Positions 20,376-32,581 of a DNA stretch of 64,000 bases are shown piece by piece. Made by a program: the position numbers and the translations under genes. Below the pieces are notes generated by a model that saw only the letters and a program-made list of their open reading frames with translations, had not been told where the DNA came from and made no database searches. The first letter of the stretch is position 1, and each line of letters starts with the position of its first letter. The stretch is from Cladophialophora immunda (lineage: Eukaryota; Ascomycota; Eurotiomycetes; Chaetothyriales; Herpotrichiellaceae): contig NW_015622542.1 in NCBI RefSeq assembly GCF_000835495.1, positions 4,796,485 through 4,860,484 of the forward strand. Reading direction: 5' to 3'.

Positions 20376-22389
20376 GTTGGGTATTTCCAGATCCTCACCT
20401 CTTGGAGATGGTGTCTCGGCGTTTTCGGCGCGAGAACAGCATCACATCTCTTTAGGGGGTCTGGAGGGATATTTTCCTCGTGTTGGGAAGCAGAGATCGG
20501 GAAATCGTAGCGTCATGTGTAGTTCTTGGAGATGGGGAGGGTTCTTGCTCGTATAAGTCCCAAAAGTATGTGACTTCTGTTGCACTATTTATCCACGTCG
20601 TATGCCCCTTTCTTCGTTAGGCTCTGTATATCAAACTTAATACTAATGTTTAAGAAACATACTAGAGGCTTTATGACTTTAAGTCCACTAACATAATATG
20701 CGGGGCCTTAACCGACGACTAGACTTGAACTTGGTTTAAAAATAAAGGCTGTGTATGGCAGGACGTGTATGAAGCAACAAGGACTCGACAGAGGGCTATA
20801 CTAAATTATGCAATAACGGAGGATATATCAACATCGCCCATCGATCGATTGGGTGATGTGAATTGTCTTCTCCTCATAGATGAAGACATTCACACTTTCA
20901 GCGACTAAAAGACGTTTGGTCAGGAATGGGCGGCGACGAACGGTGGATAATATACTCTCAAGTCACTTGCCCAACGTCTTTTGGTGGCGGCACAATACCC
21001 TCCGGACCTGCAGTGAATCCATACAGCTCACCAACACCTTCTGTTCCGGCATTTGTAAGCAGTATCCCCATACCTCCAACCAACACTGCTCCATTTCCAT
21101 CGACTCCTGATCACGCTACAACACCCTACGCTCCCACTGGTGGGACATTCTACTCTCAAAGTCCCCTCGACCAAGTCAAACTCAACCCGACACGACTATA
21201 GAGTAGGATTCGGGATTGGTGTGGGCTTTTGATCTTCATCGGTCATGATATCGCGAGGTACTCAACTACCTTTGCGTAGAAGCACCGGAATAAAGTCATT
21301 AGAAGACGCGTCGCTATATAGACATGAGGATTGAAGTTTCTAGGCAATTAGTAGCGGCACGGGTACTAAGCTAAAACGAATAAGGGGGTACGGCTAAAGT
21401 AGATATTATTAAAGCTAAAGGCTATTAGTGGGGCCTAAAGGGGTCAGTCTCCTAGAGCCGCGAATTTGCTTTGGCGGGTCGGACTCGAGGGGAGTGTGAA
21501 TGGACGGAGCATCACTTTTTTTTGGCTCCGAGACAACGATCAAATACCTTGGAAAACAGAGGTGCTTCATGGCGGTTTCGATGGGGGTATACGCAAAATG
21601 ATTCGGTGAAGATGCATATGCCCGAGTCAGTTTACGAATCAGGCTTGCACAGCGTTCGTATTCGAATAGTTACCTCGTACTCCTTGCATGGCCCAGCCCA
21701 GCCGACGGCGGAATGTCTTGACCCCAGCCGCGGGGATCAATCCAGGGCAAGTCGCTTGCCTTAGCTGGGTTGTTGCGAGCGCTCTGTGGGCCTGGTGTTG
21801 GTGGCCTCGATGCACGGCACAAAGTCAGGCTGTTGGAGGAGCTGCGTCGTTTTCGCGGGGAGACTCTTCGGCAAGCGTCCAATGGTGCTGTCCTCGCTTG
21901 CTGCGCCCGATCACTCCATGGTCCTTGGTGGAGTCGATGATAGGGGGGATCGCAGTGACAGCAGCTCCATGTTGTCCAACGGCCACGCGGAAAGTCTAAT
22001 GCAGCCTCCTCGCCCCAGCCCGCAGCGTCTAGAACCCGGCTGTCCTCGTATTCATGAATCTGGTGGCCGAGACTATTTAAACTCACCTATCCAGAACCTG
22101 GGTCCTCGCATCTCAAACAAGGCTGCCCTTGCAAGGCTCCAAATATAGTACAAGTCGAGACCACAATCAACGAGGAGAAAAAGGCGACTACGGAAAGTGG
22201 CTAATGCAAGGGAGTTCTAGTCACCAATACCAAGGAGGAGGCTGAAAGTACTTCATACCGTCTTGCGCCCGACAGTCAGGAGACCTGGAGATCTTCTGTG
22301 TTCGAATTCGAGAATCGTAAACACCTCTTCAGCCTCGCTTTATTCTACGCTGCAGTCACCAAGAAGCAACTCACCGCCGTCTCTTCAGT
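20376..22389. other. Intergenic, about 2 kb, possibly with decayed repeat sequence
   Basis: This stretch is mostly A/T-rich. The part near 21340-21440 is full of short gctaaag/attag words, as often seen in decayed fungal transposons, but no ends or coding remnants can be identified. A Pro/Ser-rich 91-codon frame at 20926-21201 has no recognised motif and is not called as a gene. Confidence 0.4.
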
Positions 22390-23837
22390 ATGTCTCAAGT
22401 GGCCGACTTTGACGCACTAATTGAGGCCTTCAACTCATCGGCCAAAAAGGTTCGAGACTATTTAGCCTCACAAGACACAAACGATAAGGCTGGGCAAGCT
22501 GAGGGCAGTGAAACCACAGAATTCCCCCTGGCATTGGCACCCGAGAATGTTAGAGATGCCAATAAGTCCATGTCTGAAGCCATGGCGAGGATTCATCAGA
22601 TGTTTCTAGACCCTGTCGAATTGAATGCCCAGACGACCGTTAATGTGAGTGGTACCAAACGTGATTGGCATCTTCAATCCTGCAAGCTGTTGGTCGTACT
22701 GATACGAATGTCCCTCTGATAAAGTTCCAACATCTCTCGTGCATCCGTTGGATTGTACACTTCAACATCCCTGCACATATTCCGCTAAGCGAACCCATCT
22801 CTTATGCTTCGGTCGCCCAAGCTGCCAAAGTCCCCGAGCACCAGCTCCGTCAGATTGCCCGCATGGCCATGACGAACGGCGTCTTCAGAGAGCCTTCGCC
22901 GAACATGCTCGCACATACACCGCTATCCGGGAAGTTGGCCACCAGTCCAACGTTCCTCGAGACAGCTCTGTTCCAGGCCGAAACTACAGCATCGACCGCG
23001 GTGAAAATGACCGAAATGACTTCAAAATATGGCGGGAGTGAGAAGCCAAATGAAACTGCACACAACATTGCCATGGAAACCGACCTACCATTTTTTGCGT
23101 ATCTCAGTAAGAACCCAAAGATCGCTGCACGTCTGCAAGCGGCGATGAAATTTGTCGGTGGTGCAGAGGAAACACATACAGCGCATCTTATCCAGATGTT
23201 TGACTGGGCGGGTTTGGGAGAGGCGGAAGTCGTGGATGTAAGTAAATTGAGGCGGGGCGTCAGCACCGAGCGTCCCAATACCTGTAGTATTTGTCAAGCA
23301 TTGACCCAGAATTTCCAGGTCGGCGGCTCAACTGGACATGTCTCGATCGCACTTGCGCGGGCGTTTCCCAACCTGACGTTCACAGTCCAAGACTTGCCCG
23401 TTGTCGTCAGCAAGGCCACATCTTCACCGCTGCCCCCTGAGATTAGAGATCGCATAGTCTTTACCTCTCACGACTTCTTCGAGCCTCAGCCAGCAGCCTC
23501 GTCACGGGCTTCTGTCTTCCTTGTGAGAATGGTCGTGCAAAACCACCCAAGGACTGCAGCGCAGACCATTTTGCGCAACATCGCGTCCGCTATGAAACCG
23601 GATGCACTAATTTTGCTGAACAACCACATCCTTCCGGAACCTGGGACTGTTGGGCTCAGAGATGAAGCGCGAGATCGTTCAAGGTCTCTGTTCATGATGC
23701 AGGCCATGAACGGAGGGGATCGAGATGAAGAGGAGTTTCGGGAGTTAGTGGAAGGGGCTGGGGCGGGCTTGGCTGTGCAGGAAGTCGTGAAGCGAAAGGG
23801 AAGTGCTCTGGGGTTGATCGTAATCAAGAAATTGTGA
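22390..23837 (+). CDS. O-methyltransferase-like protein with altered catalytic site
   Basis: Fungal class-I, plant-type O-methyltransferase fold, about 428 aa. Exons are 22390-22644, 22725-23237 and 23319-23837, all joined in phase 0. The N-terminal winged-helix dimerisation region contains IRWIVHFNIPAHIPL and HQLRQIARMAMTNGVF. Joining exons 2 and 3 restores the SAM-binding motif VVDVGGSTGHVSIALA. Later segments match the family (LILLNNHILPEPG). At the catalytic site, where relatives read about RWILHNWSD with His as the base, this protein reads RMVVQNHPR, placing Gln at the His position. It may therefore be inactive as a methyltransferase or use different chemistry. No polyketide or peptide synthase is near. 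Family confidence is high; activity is doubtful. Confidence 0.87.
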
Positions 23838-24484
23838 GGACAGCAGCTGGTGGCGCCTCCGGTTTCGTCGTCTTAAGGCGTTCGTCGTGTAGATCACGGT
23901 TTCTGCCGGTACATTGACCAGCTCCTCTTACACAGAAATATGACCTTCTTGAAGCAGGTTGTCCGCGTTGTCGGAGTTGTTTGCTTGTGTTCAAGGAATC
24001 ACTCCTTTGTGGTCTCTTGATTTCTTGTCCTTGTGATACAATCCATGTCCAACCGGCCTTGAAAAACACACACTGCTGCAGAGGGTAGCGCCAGTCTTTA
24101 GGAGCCTGGGAACGGCTTCTGGTAGTACCCACGTTGAGTAGTCACCAGCCTCATCTCCGTAGGACACCACTGTTGAAGATCTAGCGCCTTCGCGAGGTAG
24201 AGTATCTAGTAGATATCGGCGGAAGGGTGAGTGCGAAGTTAAGCGAAAGGCGAGGAGATACAAAGCGGTACGGTCAGAGTGACTTGCACGTGAGCCCCAA
24301 GTAGCTCTGACTCGTCTTTTGGTCGCCAAGAGAACCTTGTGACGTTGACGATCATTGGTCATCTTCGAGTTTCCATAGATGTTGACAGTCTCGAGTCCCG
24401 TTGTTAACCAGGCAGCGAAGATACACACACTCCCTCGTCCACTTGTTCATCTCTCCCAGGATTGTGCTCTCCTCACCATATCAG
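23838..24484. other. Intergenic: promoter region of SGT2
   Basis: About 650 bp between the methyltransferase stop and the SGT2 start codon. No gene or repeat is recognised. Confidence 0.4.
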
Positions 24485-25644
24485 AATGGTATGTTCATGT
24501 GCCCCTACCGTTGAGTGGTTTCTAACATCTCAGTCTCTCTCCGACTCTAAAAAGCGTCTGGCGCTGTCGATAATAGACTTCCTGTCCACTTCTCTCAAGG
24601 ATGGCACTCTCACGGCCGATGATGCCGACAATATTGAGATCGCCAGCAACTGTATCGCAGAAGCCTTTAAGGTCGACCCCTCCGACAAGGCAGCCGTGTC
24701 CGAAGCGGTCGGCTCTCAGTCCCTGCTCAACATCTTCTCGGTTTACGAGAAACTGCAAGGAAAGGCACCTCCTGCAGATGCCCAAGCCCCTCCTCCGCAA
24801 CCAGCGGCCCCCAAGGCCATAAACCCAGAGGCGGAGAAACTCAAGAGCGCAGGCAATGCAGCGATGCAACAGAAAGATTACAAGACCGCGATCGAAAAAT
24901 ACACCCAGGCCATATCCTACGCTCCTACAAACCCCATCTACCTCTCCAACCGTGCCGCGGCCTATTCTGCAAGTGGTGATCATGCATCCGCCGTAAAGGA
25001 CGCCGAACTCGCCGTTGCTGCAGACCCCAAATATACAAAGGCTTGGTCAAGATTAGGGCTGGCGAGGTTCGCCATGGGCGATGCCAAGGGAAGCGTGGAG
25101 GCTTACCAGCAGGGCATTGACTTTGAAGGGAATGGAGGCAGCGAAGCCATGAGGAAAGGCCTGGAGACTGCAAAGAAAGAACTGGCTCGGATGGAAGCAG
25201 AGGAGCAGAAGATACCTGAGGATGAAGTGGACGACGCCGCGGGCGAGACACGTGGCGGAGGTGGAATGCCGGATCTCGCCAGTCTGGCAGGAATGTTCGG
25301 TGGTGGTGGTCGTGGCGGCGGAGGCGGCATGCCAGACCTATCCAGCATAATGAGCAACCCGATGTTTGCATCCATGGCACAGAACCTCATGCGCAACCCG
25401 GAGGCTCTCAGCGGGATTATGAGCAACCCGACCATCCAGAACATGATGAACAATCGCCGAGAAGGTGGAGGTGGTATGCCTGACATGAGCCAAATACAAC
25501 AAATGATGCAGGATCCCCAGCTCGCAAACCTGTGAGTAAAGCCCCGAAGACATGTGAAGACTTTTTGCTGACAGCTACAGTGCGCAACAATTCATGGGTG
25601 GAGGTGCCGGCGGCGCTGGTGCTGGGCGAGGTGGTCAACGATGA
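24485..25644 (+). CDS. SGT2: SGT2/SGTA-like TPR co-chaperone
   Basis: Small glutamine-rich TPR protein, a cytosolic co-chaperone that passes tail-anchored proteins to the GET pathway. About 354 aa from three coding exons: 24485-24487 (the ATG alone), 24534-25531 and 25581-25644. The first intron follows directly after the start codon and gives the family start MSLSDSKKRLALSIIDFL. Residues 1-75 form the dimerisation domain that binds Get4/Get5. Three TPR repeats lie at about 105-210 (EKLKSAGNAAMQQKDYKTAI onward), with the Hsp-binding clamp residues in the usual helices. A Gly-rich and Met/Asn/Gln-rich C-terminus (repeated SNPMF / MRNPEAL / MSNPTIQNMM) is the client-binding region. The last exon adds AQQFMGGG and a Gly-rich tail. 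Confidence 0.95.
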
Positions 25645-26194
25645 ACTGGAGGAAGATGATCTATTCTGTGACATAGGTAATACGAAGAAATGATACACCA
25701 AGTACGACGACAATAGCATGCCGACTCAAAGTGACTGTTTTGACAAATCCTTCGTCTGATGCTTGGCCGGCTGATTCACTTGTACCGAGCATTTTTATCT
25801 AAGCGCCCCCCTGTGACCGATCTTGACTCTTGTGTGCTACAGTCTCCCCTCGGCGCTTCGCCGAATCACGTCCGGCTTAAATTTGGTTGGATATATCACA
25901 ATGTGAGAACGTTGTGCTTCGGCCGAATCGCTGCACAACCCAAGATATCTTGCATGAAGCTAACGTACCAGACCAATACCAGATCTGATGTGCTGGCAAG
26001 GATGCGCTGCAACGCAACAGGACATCAGCCCCTCATCGGCAGAGGTACATGAGATGGGTGTCTACATGGTGATAAGTGTCGTGGATGTTCTACGAATCCC
26101 TTTTTCCTCGCTCTCACCATCTCGGGTTTGTTATCCGCACCTCCCTGAACCCAACCTGACCAATCGTGGTCGCCTCCTCCTTCAGAGCCTCGCT
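25645..26194. other. Intergenic between SGT2 and the short-chain dehydrogenase
   Basis: A 550-bp gap; no gene recognised. Confidence 0.4.
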
Positions 26195-27030
26195 ATGGCT
26201 TCCATCGCTGGCAAAGTATTTGCTCTGACAGGTGCGAGCTCTGGTCTCGGATTAGCGACATGCTCCAGGCTTGCCAGGCTAAAAGCCAGAGCCGTCTCCA
26301 TCGGCGACATCAACCCCAGCTTTTTTGACAGCGCAAGAAAGAAACTGCATGCTATCAACCCTGATATGCAGGTATCTGTGACCAAAGTCGACGTTGCTTC
26401 GAGCCTTGATGTCAGCGCCTGGATCAAGGACACGGTCAACACATTTGACGGCCTCGACGGAGCAGTGAATTGCGCGGGCGTCATCAACATGTCTGCAAGC
26501 CAACAAACGCCACTGTTCTTGAACGAAACGGACGAAACGTGGAACCGGGTGGTGAACGTGAACCTGACCGGGATCTTGTACAGCATGAGGGCGCAAGTCA
26601 AGGCGATGATGGAGTTGCCTAAGTCGCCGCGGAGCATCGTCAACATTGCCAGTGCGGCAAGTTTATTCCACGATCCGACCATTCTGTCATACTGTGTGAC
26701 GAAGCACGCGGTGGCATGCTTGACGACCACGGTGTCGAAAGAATTGGGCCCGTTGGGGATCAGATTAAACGCTGTCTCTCCAAGTGAGTTTGTGCCTTAC
26801 AATCCGTCTTACGACCATCCGCCTGCTAATCGGTTTTCTAAGGCGCAACGAAGACGGGAATGGCGTTATCATGGTACAAGGATGAGGAGGAGGCCGAGGC
26901 AGATATGGCGAGGCGCGGGGTGGTATTGCTTGACCCGGAGAGGGTGGCCGAGACGATCACATGGCTGCTGAGCGAGGATTCGACGGGCATCAACGGCGTC
27001 AATGTTCCTGTTGGGGCGAGTGCTTCATAG
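26195..27030 (+). CDS. Short-chain dehydrogenase/reductase
   Basis: Classical SDR oxidoreductase of about 258 aa. Exons are 26195-26783 and 26843-27030; the intron restores LNAVSPSATKTGMALSW at the C-terminal side. The cofactor-binding motif is TGASSGLG near residue 14. The next strand is followed by GDIN, an acidic residue there favouring NAD. The structural motif is NCAG. The catalytic Ser-Tyr-Lys set is in NIASAAS and SYCVTKHA. The end (STGINGVNVPVGASAS) is typical of SDRs. The ATG at 26195 begins MASIAGKVFALTG; the frame is open further upstream but without similarity. The substrate cannot be told. It is unlinked by orientation to its neighbours. Confidence 0.93.
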
Positions 27031-27907
27031 TTAGTCCATGCATTCGTTGTACATAGTCAGCACTGAGCAGTGTACATACCTCGGTGTTGTGGTCGCGCCC
27101 GTCGAAGAGATGGGCGGGCGATGGCGATGGCGATGGCGATGGTGGGAGAAAGAAGAATGCCACCGTCAAACTTCTCCCCGCCACCCGCCCGTCTCGCCTG
27201 CGTCCCACCGAACCACGACTATCGGACCATGTGCGCAAGAGCCACTTTCCACCTGTTCTTCCACCATCATCCATGTCACTCCCTCGCCTCCATCGACCTG
27301 CGAAACTAACTTCCTCGGCTTGACATCACGCTGCAGCTCGTCCACGGACTTGGCCTTGAGCCCGAGACGCTCGTCGCACGCTTCATGCAAGGCATTTGCG
27401 CATCCACACAACCCTTTCACCCGCCAGTGCGCGCACCTGCGCCTTTGATTGGCTTCGACCAGAACCAAGAAATGCTGCGTCAACTTCGTTGCCCCTCAGT
27501 TTCTCGAGCAATCATCGTGTTGATAAGACATACCTTTCCTCCCTCTTCGAGCAGACCTGTTCCCGGATTTCTGCTGCAACAGCGGGTCCAATGGCGGGGT
27601 CGACGCTTTCTACCGTCGCGACCAAGCTGCGGCAGAACTGAAGCGGCGAGGAGCTCACCCATCGAGCTTGGAGCTTGGAACTCTAGAAAGCTCTTCCGAA
27701 AAAAGCTTCCAGCTGAAGCTCTCGGACTACGTAACTTGCAAGTCATGGCACCAGCTGAGATCTCCCAGCTGTGAAAAAGGTGGGCATGGTTGGTAGTTCG
27801 CAATCCCTTCTGATTGTCATTCCTCCTTCCCATCCCTCCCTGTCTGCGAGCGCCTCTCATCGATTCCGCGCCATTTCTTCTCTATCCGATTCGCTCGCGA
27901 TCTGCTA
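27031..27907. other. Intergenic with a short (GATGGC)n repeat
   Basis: A 6-bp tandem repeat (gatggc, about four units) sits near 27118-27142. The remaining 0.9 kb holds only short overlapping frames without motifs. Confidence 0.5.
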
Positions 27908-28482
27908 ATGGGAACCATGCTGTGGCCTTTTCTCACATTTATCGGCCTTCTTCTAGCACAAGGCTTGGCCTAGTGAGCACCTCCCTCGACCCCATCAGGT
28001 GATCATGTAGCACCTAACACATGTGCAGCGACTCAGGATATTGGACACCGACACCGACAACCACATCATATTGGTCGTACTGGACACCCTCGACTACCTA
28101 CGTAACATGCTACACTCAAGAAAACGTCATTGTCACAGTCACCTCAGTGTTGCCCTGTCCTGTTACCTCGACGGTCGTGTACTGGGAATGCTGCGACCAA
28201 TGCGAAAACAACTGTTACAATACCCCGACCGGATGGGTTGGAACCACGACGGTGACGTCTTATACAACCACTACCCCAACGGCACAGGCGGTGCAGACGA
28301 TCACCAGTAACGGACTGGTTATTGTTATGGTGGACTCGACTGCGGCATCTCAATCGGCGACCCCCAGCGTGGTCTACGAGGTTAGCAGTGAAGCAGGGCC
28401 GCTACAAGAGGGCGCCTTGTCGAGCTTTTGGCCGATGGGTATATTGTTGGCGGCCATTGCGACGATCATGATCATGTTATAA
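27908..28482 (+). CDS. Small secreted, GPI-type Ser/Thr-rich surface protein
   Basis: About 169-172 aa in two exons, 27908-27972 and 28029-28482. Two in-frame ATGs are possible, 27908 and 27917; the second has the better context. Exon 1 encodes a signal peptide (MLWPFLTFIGLLLAQGLA) and joins in phase to exon 2 as AYDSGYWTPTPTTT. The mature part is rich in Thr, Ser, Tyr and Trp, with WT/SY repeats and a cysteine group WECCDQCENNC. The end is a hydrophobic segment (MGILLAAIATIMIML) right at the stop, as expected for GPI anchoring. A cell-wall or surface role is inferred. The family is not recognised; fast-evolving fungal surface proteins often look like this. Confidence 0.72.
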
Positions 28483-29182
28483 TAATGCTTGGGGGTCACA
28501 TATCACTGGTCAGTCAGTAATTTTTGCGTGAGAGATCCGCCGTAATGTCTTGTATATAGCGAGGCGGCTCTATGACTTTGATGAACCATTTGACGAGATA
28601 TAGCGAATATTAATGGATTGTTTTGCTGATTTGTCTTCAGCTAATTGGGCTCGCCCGCCTTTGCTTATGATCAGTTGGATCGATTCGACGGGGCTGCAGC
28701 AGCGACAAAGCTTTCAGCTTCGTGCTTGATGCGATAAGCTTAACGTCACCTGCTTCCCGATTGGTGGTTGTGCAATCAGCACCCCCTCCCATTTCCCATT
28801 ACTCTATCAATCAGCCTATCTATCAGTCTATCCATCGGGACACTCCAGTATCAGCACCACACGCTCTCTCACTCTTTCTGGGAGTCCACAAGGAAGCGGT
28901 CCCCGAGGATCTTCATTTCTATACCTCCTTGGTCCAGATCCTCCGTCCGAGCACCATCGACAACAATGTCAGCATCGATGGAATTGGATCCTTGATTGGC
29001 TTCACCCGTTGCACCGTTTCCCCTTTACTTTTTGCCTTCGATCCCCAGGATTCGCGCCGCGCCGCGCCGTTCTATATCCATTTCCTCCACTACAGACTCC
29101 ATATACATCGTTCTCGCTCTCTCTCCAAGGACATAAGGTATACAGGTGCATTCCATATCGACCATCCACACGCCAAAACACC
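28483..29182. other. Intergenic: promoter/5' UTR of YVC1
   Basis: A 700-bp stretch with short tatctatcag/tctatccat runs near 28801-28835 and CT-rich sequence nearer the start codon. No gene recognised. Confidence 0.4.
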
Positions 29183-32100
29183 ATGCCGTCCTCCCCACCG
29201 AGCCCAACGACCAAGGCCGCCCGCGGCACTGGCACCACCACCACCGACAACAACAAGAAAAACGGCCGAGCAGCGGCGCCGCGCCCAGCACCATCCAAAA
29301 CCAAATCCTCAACATCTTCCTCTTCGTCGCGACGAGGCAGGAAAGCCGCCGGGCCGGGTGGCTTCTCGAACCAATTCCGGCTCAACAGGCAGCGGAGCGA
29401 GACCGAGGCGCTGCTGGCGACGCAGCACGACGAGGAGGACTTCGCCGACAGCGACGGCCTGTACCCGCCGCACTGCACCTGGACGAGCCTCGAGCAGGAC
29501 CGGCTGGGCGGGCGTCCGCCCGCCGAGGCCGACCCGTTCGGCAACGCGCACTGTAACGTCTATGAGAATATTCATCGGTGAGTGGGCGCTCGGTTCCTTG
29601 GTACCTATGTAGATGTGCTGCCGGGAGGATCGCGGTATCTATCTATATCAAGCTATGTGTTTGTGGTCCATGCTTGGTGAAGGAAAGGGGATTGCTGGAT
29701 CGGGAGCATTTATGAGCATTTGAAGGAGTTGGGTTGGTCTGAGGAATCTATGCGGAAGAGGATGAGGCATGGGAGGCAGAAGTTAAGGGGTGACGATGAG
29801 CACATTTTATTTTACTTTATGGGGATATGCGTTCTGACGTGTGGTGTGAGTACAGCATACGGAGGGATATCATCACGAGTATCGGTAAGTTTGGGCCGAG
29901 AGACCTCGAGCACGGATACAATACTACGATAGTCACCATGTACTCACATCTAGGCCAGATGACCCCTATTCCCTCGACCAGCTCAAAGCTCCGCGAATGA
30001 ACATCTCGGTTGTGCGGCCCCTGGTCGATTCCCTCTACGAGACCAACGACTTATCAATCGGTGTGGCGCGCTCCAATAACCCCCTTGAAATGTCACGGTG
30101 CTGTCAATGCTGACGACCACTCTTTCTCCAGTGTACTGCCTCCTCGTCAACCGGATGCAATTCATCCGCGAACAATCGTACGCGACACACCACCAAACGG
30201 TCAACCTCACGCGCGCACTTCTATGCGAGCTCGTCGCGGAGAAGATCCTCCGGCGGTACAATGAACACAATCCGGGGCCTAGGGGGCTACTCAAGTTGGC
30301 AAACATTCTCGTTGCGGGCTTCGAACCCTTCCAAGGTGCTCCGGACGAGGTGACCAAGCAGAGTCAGCACGCGATGCATTACTGGGCCGCCCAGCGCAGA
30401 TCCAAGTCGGGCAAGGTGGAGAGGAAACTGACTGCCTTGGAAGTCGCCATTGTCAGTGCCAGCAAGTCGTTCCTGGCGAGCAGCGCGTGTCAAAAGGTCG
30501 TCGACGCCATCTACCGCGGCAAGGTCGTGTATACACCCAGCAGCTTCATTGACATCATCCCGGACCACTGGAAGAAGCGGCCAATTTCCCTGTACGACCC
30601 CCGAAGAGCCCCGTTGTTAAACCAGTACAGATTGATTGTGCCGCGGACGAGGAACTTGATCGAGGTGTGTCAGTTTGTCATCCTACTGGCCCTGTACGTC
30701 GCAGTTATGGCCGGGAGGGAGAGCCGAATGAATACCACCTATGAGATTCTCGAGCTGGTATTTGACGTGTATGGCGCTGGTTGGGTACGTTTTTCCAACA
30801 CGACAAAAGGGGTCCGGCAACTGACAAACAGATGCTGCTAGGTACTCGACCAATTTGCGTCTATACTTGAACATGGTTGGGGCGTGTATACCCAAAACCT
30901 ATGGTCGTTCCTCGATGTCATGTTCTCGACAATCTTCATCATATACCTGGTCTTGCGAATCTACGCCTTCTCAATTGTCGACGAGGAAGAGTCCATCCTT
31001 CTCGCCCGGACTGCCCTTGACATCCTCAGTTGTGGCGCACCAGTTCTCATTCCGAGGCTGGCGTTCAACGTCATGTCGGAGAACATGCTGTTTCTCTCAT
31101 TGAGAGCGATGATGTCTGATTTTTTGACATTGACTGCTCTAGCCGTGTGGTGTTTTGCGGGTTTCCTCTTGAGTCTCAAGTGGTTGCACGCTGGCGCTCA
31201 TCAGGCTGTGACAATCGGGGAATGGATGATTTGGATATGGTTCGGTCTGGACGGGACCGGTATTGATCAATCTCCAGACTTCCACTGGCTTCTCGGACCT
31301 CTCTTGATGGTTTTGTTCGCTTTCCTGGGCAACACGTTGTTCCTGACGGTCCTCGTCTCGATGTTGACGAACACATTCAGCGGCATCGTCAGCAACGCTG
31401 TCCAAGAAATCCAATTTCGACGCGCGGTCCTCACTTTCGAAGGGGTCAAATCAGATGCAATCTTCGCGTATATGCCGCCCTTTAACATCCTCGCGCTTAT
31501 CCTCATGCTTCCTCTAAAGTGGATACTCTCAGACAGAATGTTTCACAAAGTCAACGTCGCAGCGGTCAGGACCATCAACCTACCAATGCTGTTGATTGTT
31601 GCATGGTACGAGAGGAGGACACTATGGCTGTCGGACAAGCGGAAGATTTCAAGCAGCAAGAAAATTGACTGGAAGAATCCTGGCGGGCCCAGAGCAACAC
31701 CTGCACAATACTGGGCTCTCTCACGGTTTAGTGTACATGGAGATATCCACGCGGTGTTCGACATCGACCCGCCACAGTCAGTACTGGACAAGATCGCCGA
31801 AGAAGACAATCTGGATCACAGCGACGATATGGGGATCCTATCCAACACCAAGCTGCAGAACCAATTCACGCACTTGTCAGAGGAAAGGAGAGCGAGCCAG
31901 ACCGCTGATTCGAACCGAAGAGCGTCGGTCAATCCGCAGCCCGCGAAGAGCGGAAGAAGAGAGTCTCAAGTGGACCAGAAGTTGAAAACCCAGTTTCATG
32001 ATTCGAGTGATGAGACTGGGGACGAGGCACAACACCCGCCCGGGTACCGAAAGCCAAAGAGGCGTCAGAGAATGGATTCACTGGTCGACCTGGACGGCGA

Positions 32101-32269
32101 CCGAGACGACCGGATCCTGGAAGCGACGGCGAGACTGCACAAAATAGAAGACGCGTTGGAAAGAATGGAAGCCATGCTTGCTCAGTTAATGGGCGGAGAT
32201 GCGAGCAGTGAGAACAGCGAGGGACGGGAGGAGCTCGCCTCGGAGATAAGGGACAACTCGATCCAATGA
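29183..32269 (+). CDS. YVC1: YVC1-like vacuolar TRP cation channel
   Basis: Fungal TRPY channel, which releases Ca2+ from the vacuole on osmotic or mechanical stimulus. About 868 aa in five exons: 29183-29577, 29856-29884 (29 nt), 29959-30060, 30132-30784 and 30842-32269. The small exons restore NIHRIRRDIITSIDDPYSLDQLK, as in homologues. The N-terminal 130 residues are polar and low-complexity. The region LVNRMQFIREQ onward is the cytosolic linker domain. Membrane spans run from about LIEVCQFVILLALYVAVMAG through the pore area (ALAVWCFAGFLLSLKWL, then WMIWIWFGLDGTG, then LLGPLLMVLFAFLGNTLFLTVLVSML). The C-terminus is cytosolic, with acidic DSSDETGDE/DLDGDRDD patches like the Ca2+-sensing patch of yeast Yvc1, and a terminal coiled coil. 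It is longer than yeast Yvc1 mainly through its tails. Confidence 0.92.
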
Positions 32270-32581
32270 AAGATACTGTGTAGGGTATGAGAATTGTCGT
32301 TCTAGCATGCGAAGAGATACCAAATTGTATTGATACCCATTGATGTTGAGTCTCTGAAAGGACTGTAACTATCTCAGCATATTACTGTACATGTGTGGAT
32401 GTTGGGTATCGCGCAGCCAAGCCGCCTCGGCGGTGGTTGCCCGGTCGACTGGGGTTGTGCCCTGCACACCCACCACTCTCACTTGTGACTGCGACTGCGA
32501 CCAACACTTGAACTTGATGCAACTGGCGACATATTCCCACGATCCTTTCGCCGAAACAGAAACACGGACACATTCGCGACA
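32270..32581. other. Intergenic between YVC1 and SPC25
   Basis: About 310 bp between the two head-to-tail genes; no feature recognised. Confidence 0.4.

Noticed and set aside
20926..21201. Pro/Ser-rich frame that could be a small surface protein
   Set aside because: No signal peptide, no splice model and no motif; composition alone is not enough.
27118..27142. Possible CRISPR-like or regulatory tandem repeat
   Set aside because: It is a plain 6-bp microsatellite without spacers; CRISPR arrays are not expected in a fungal nucleus.
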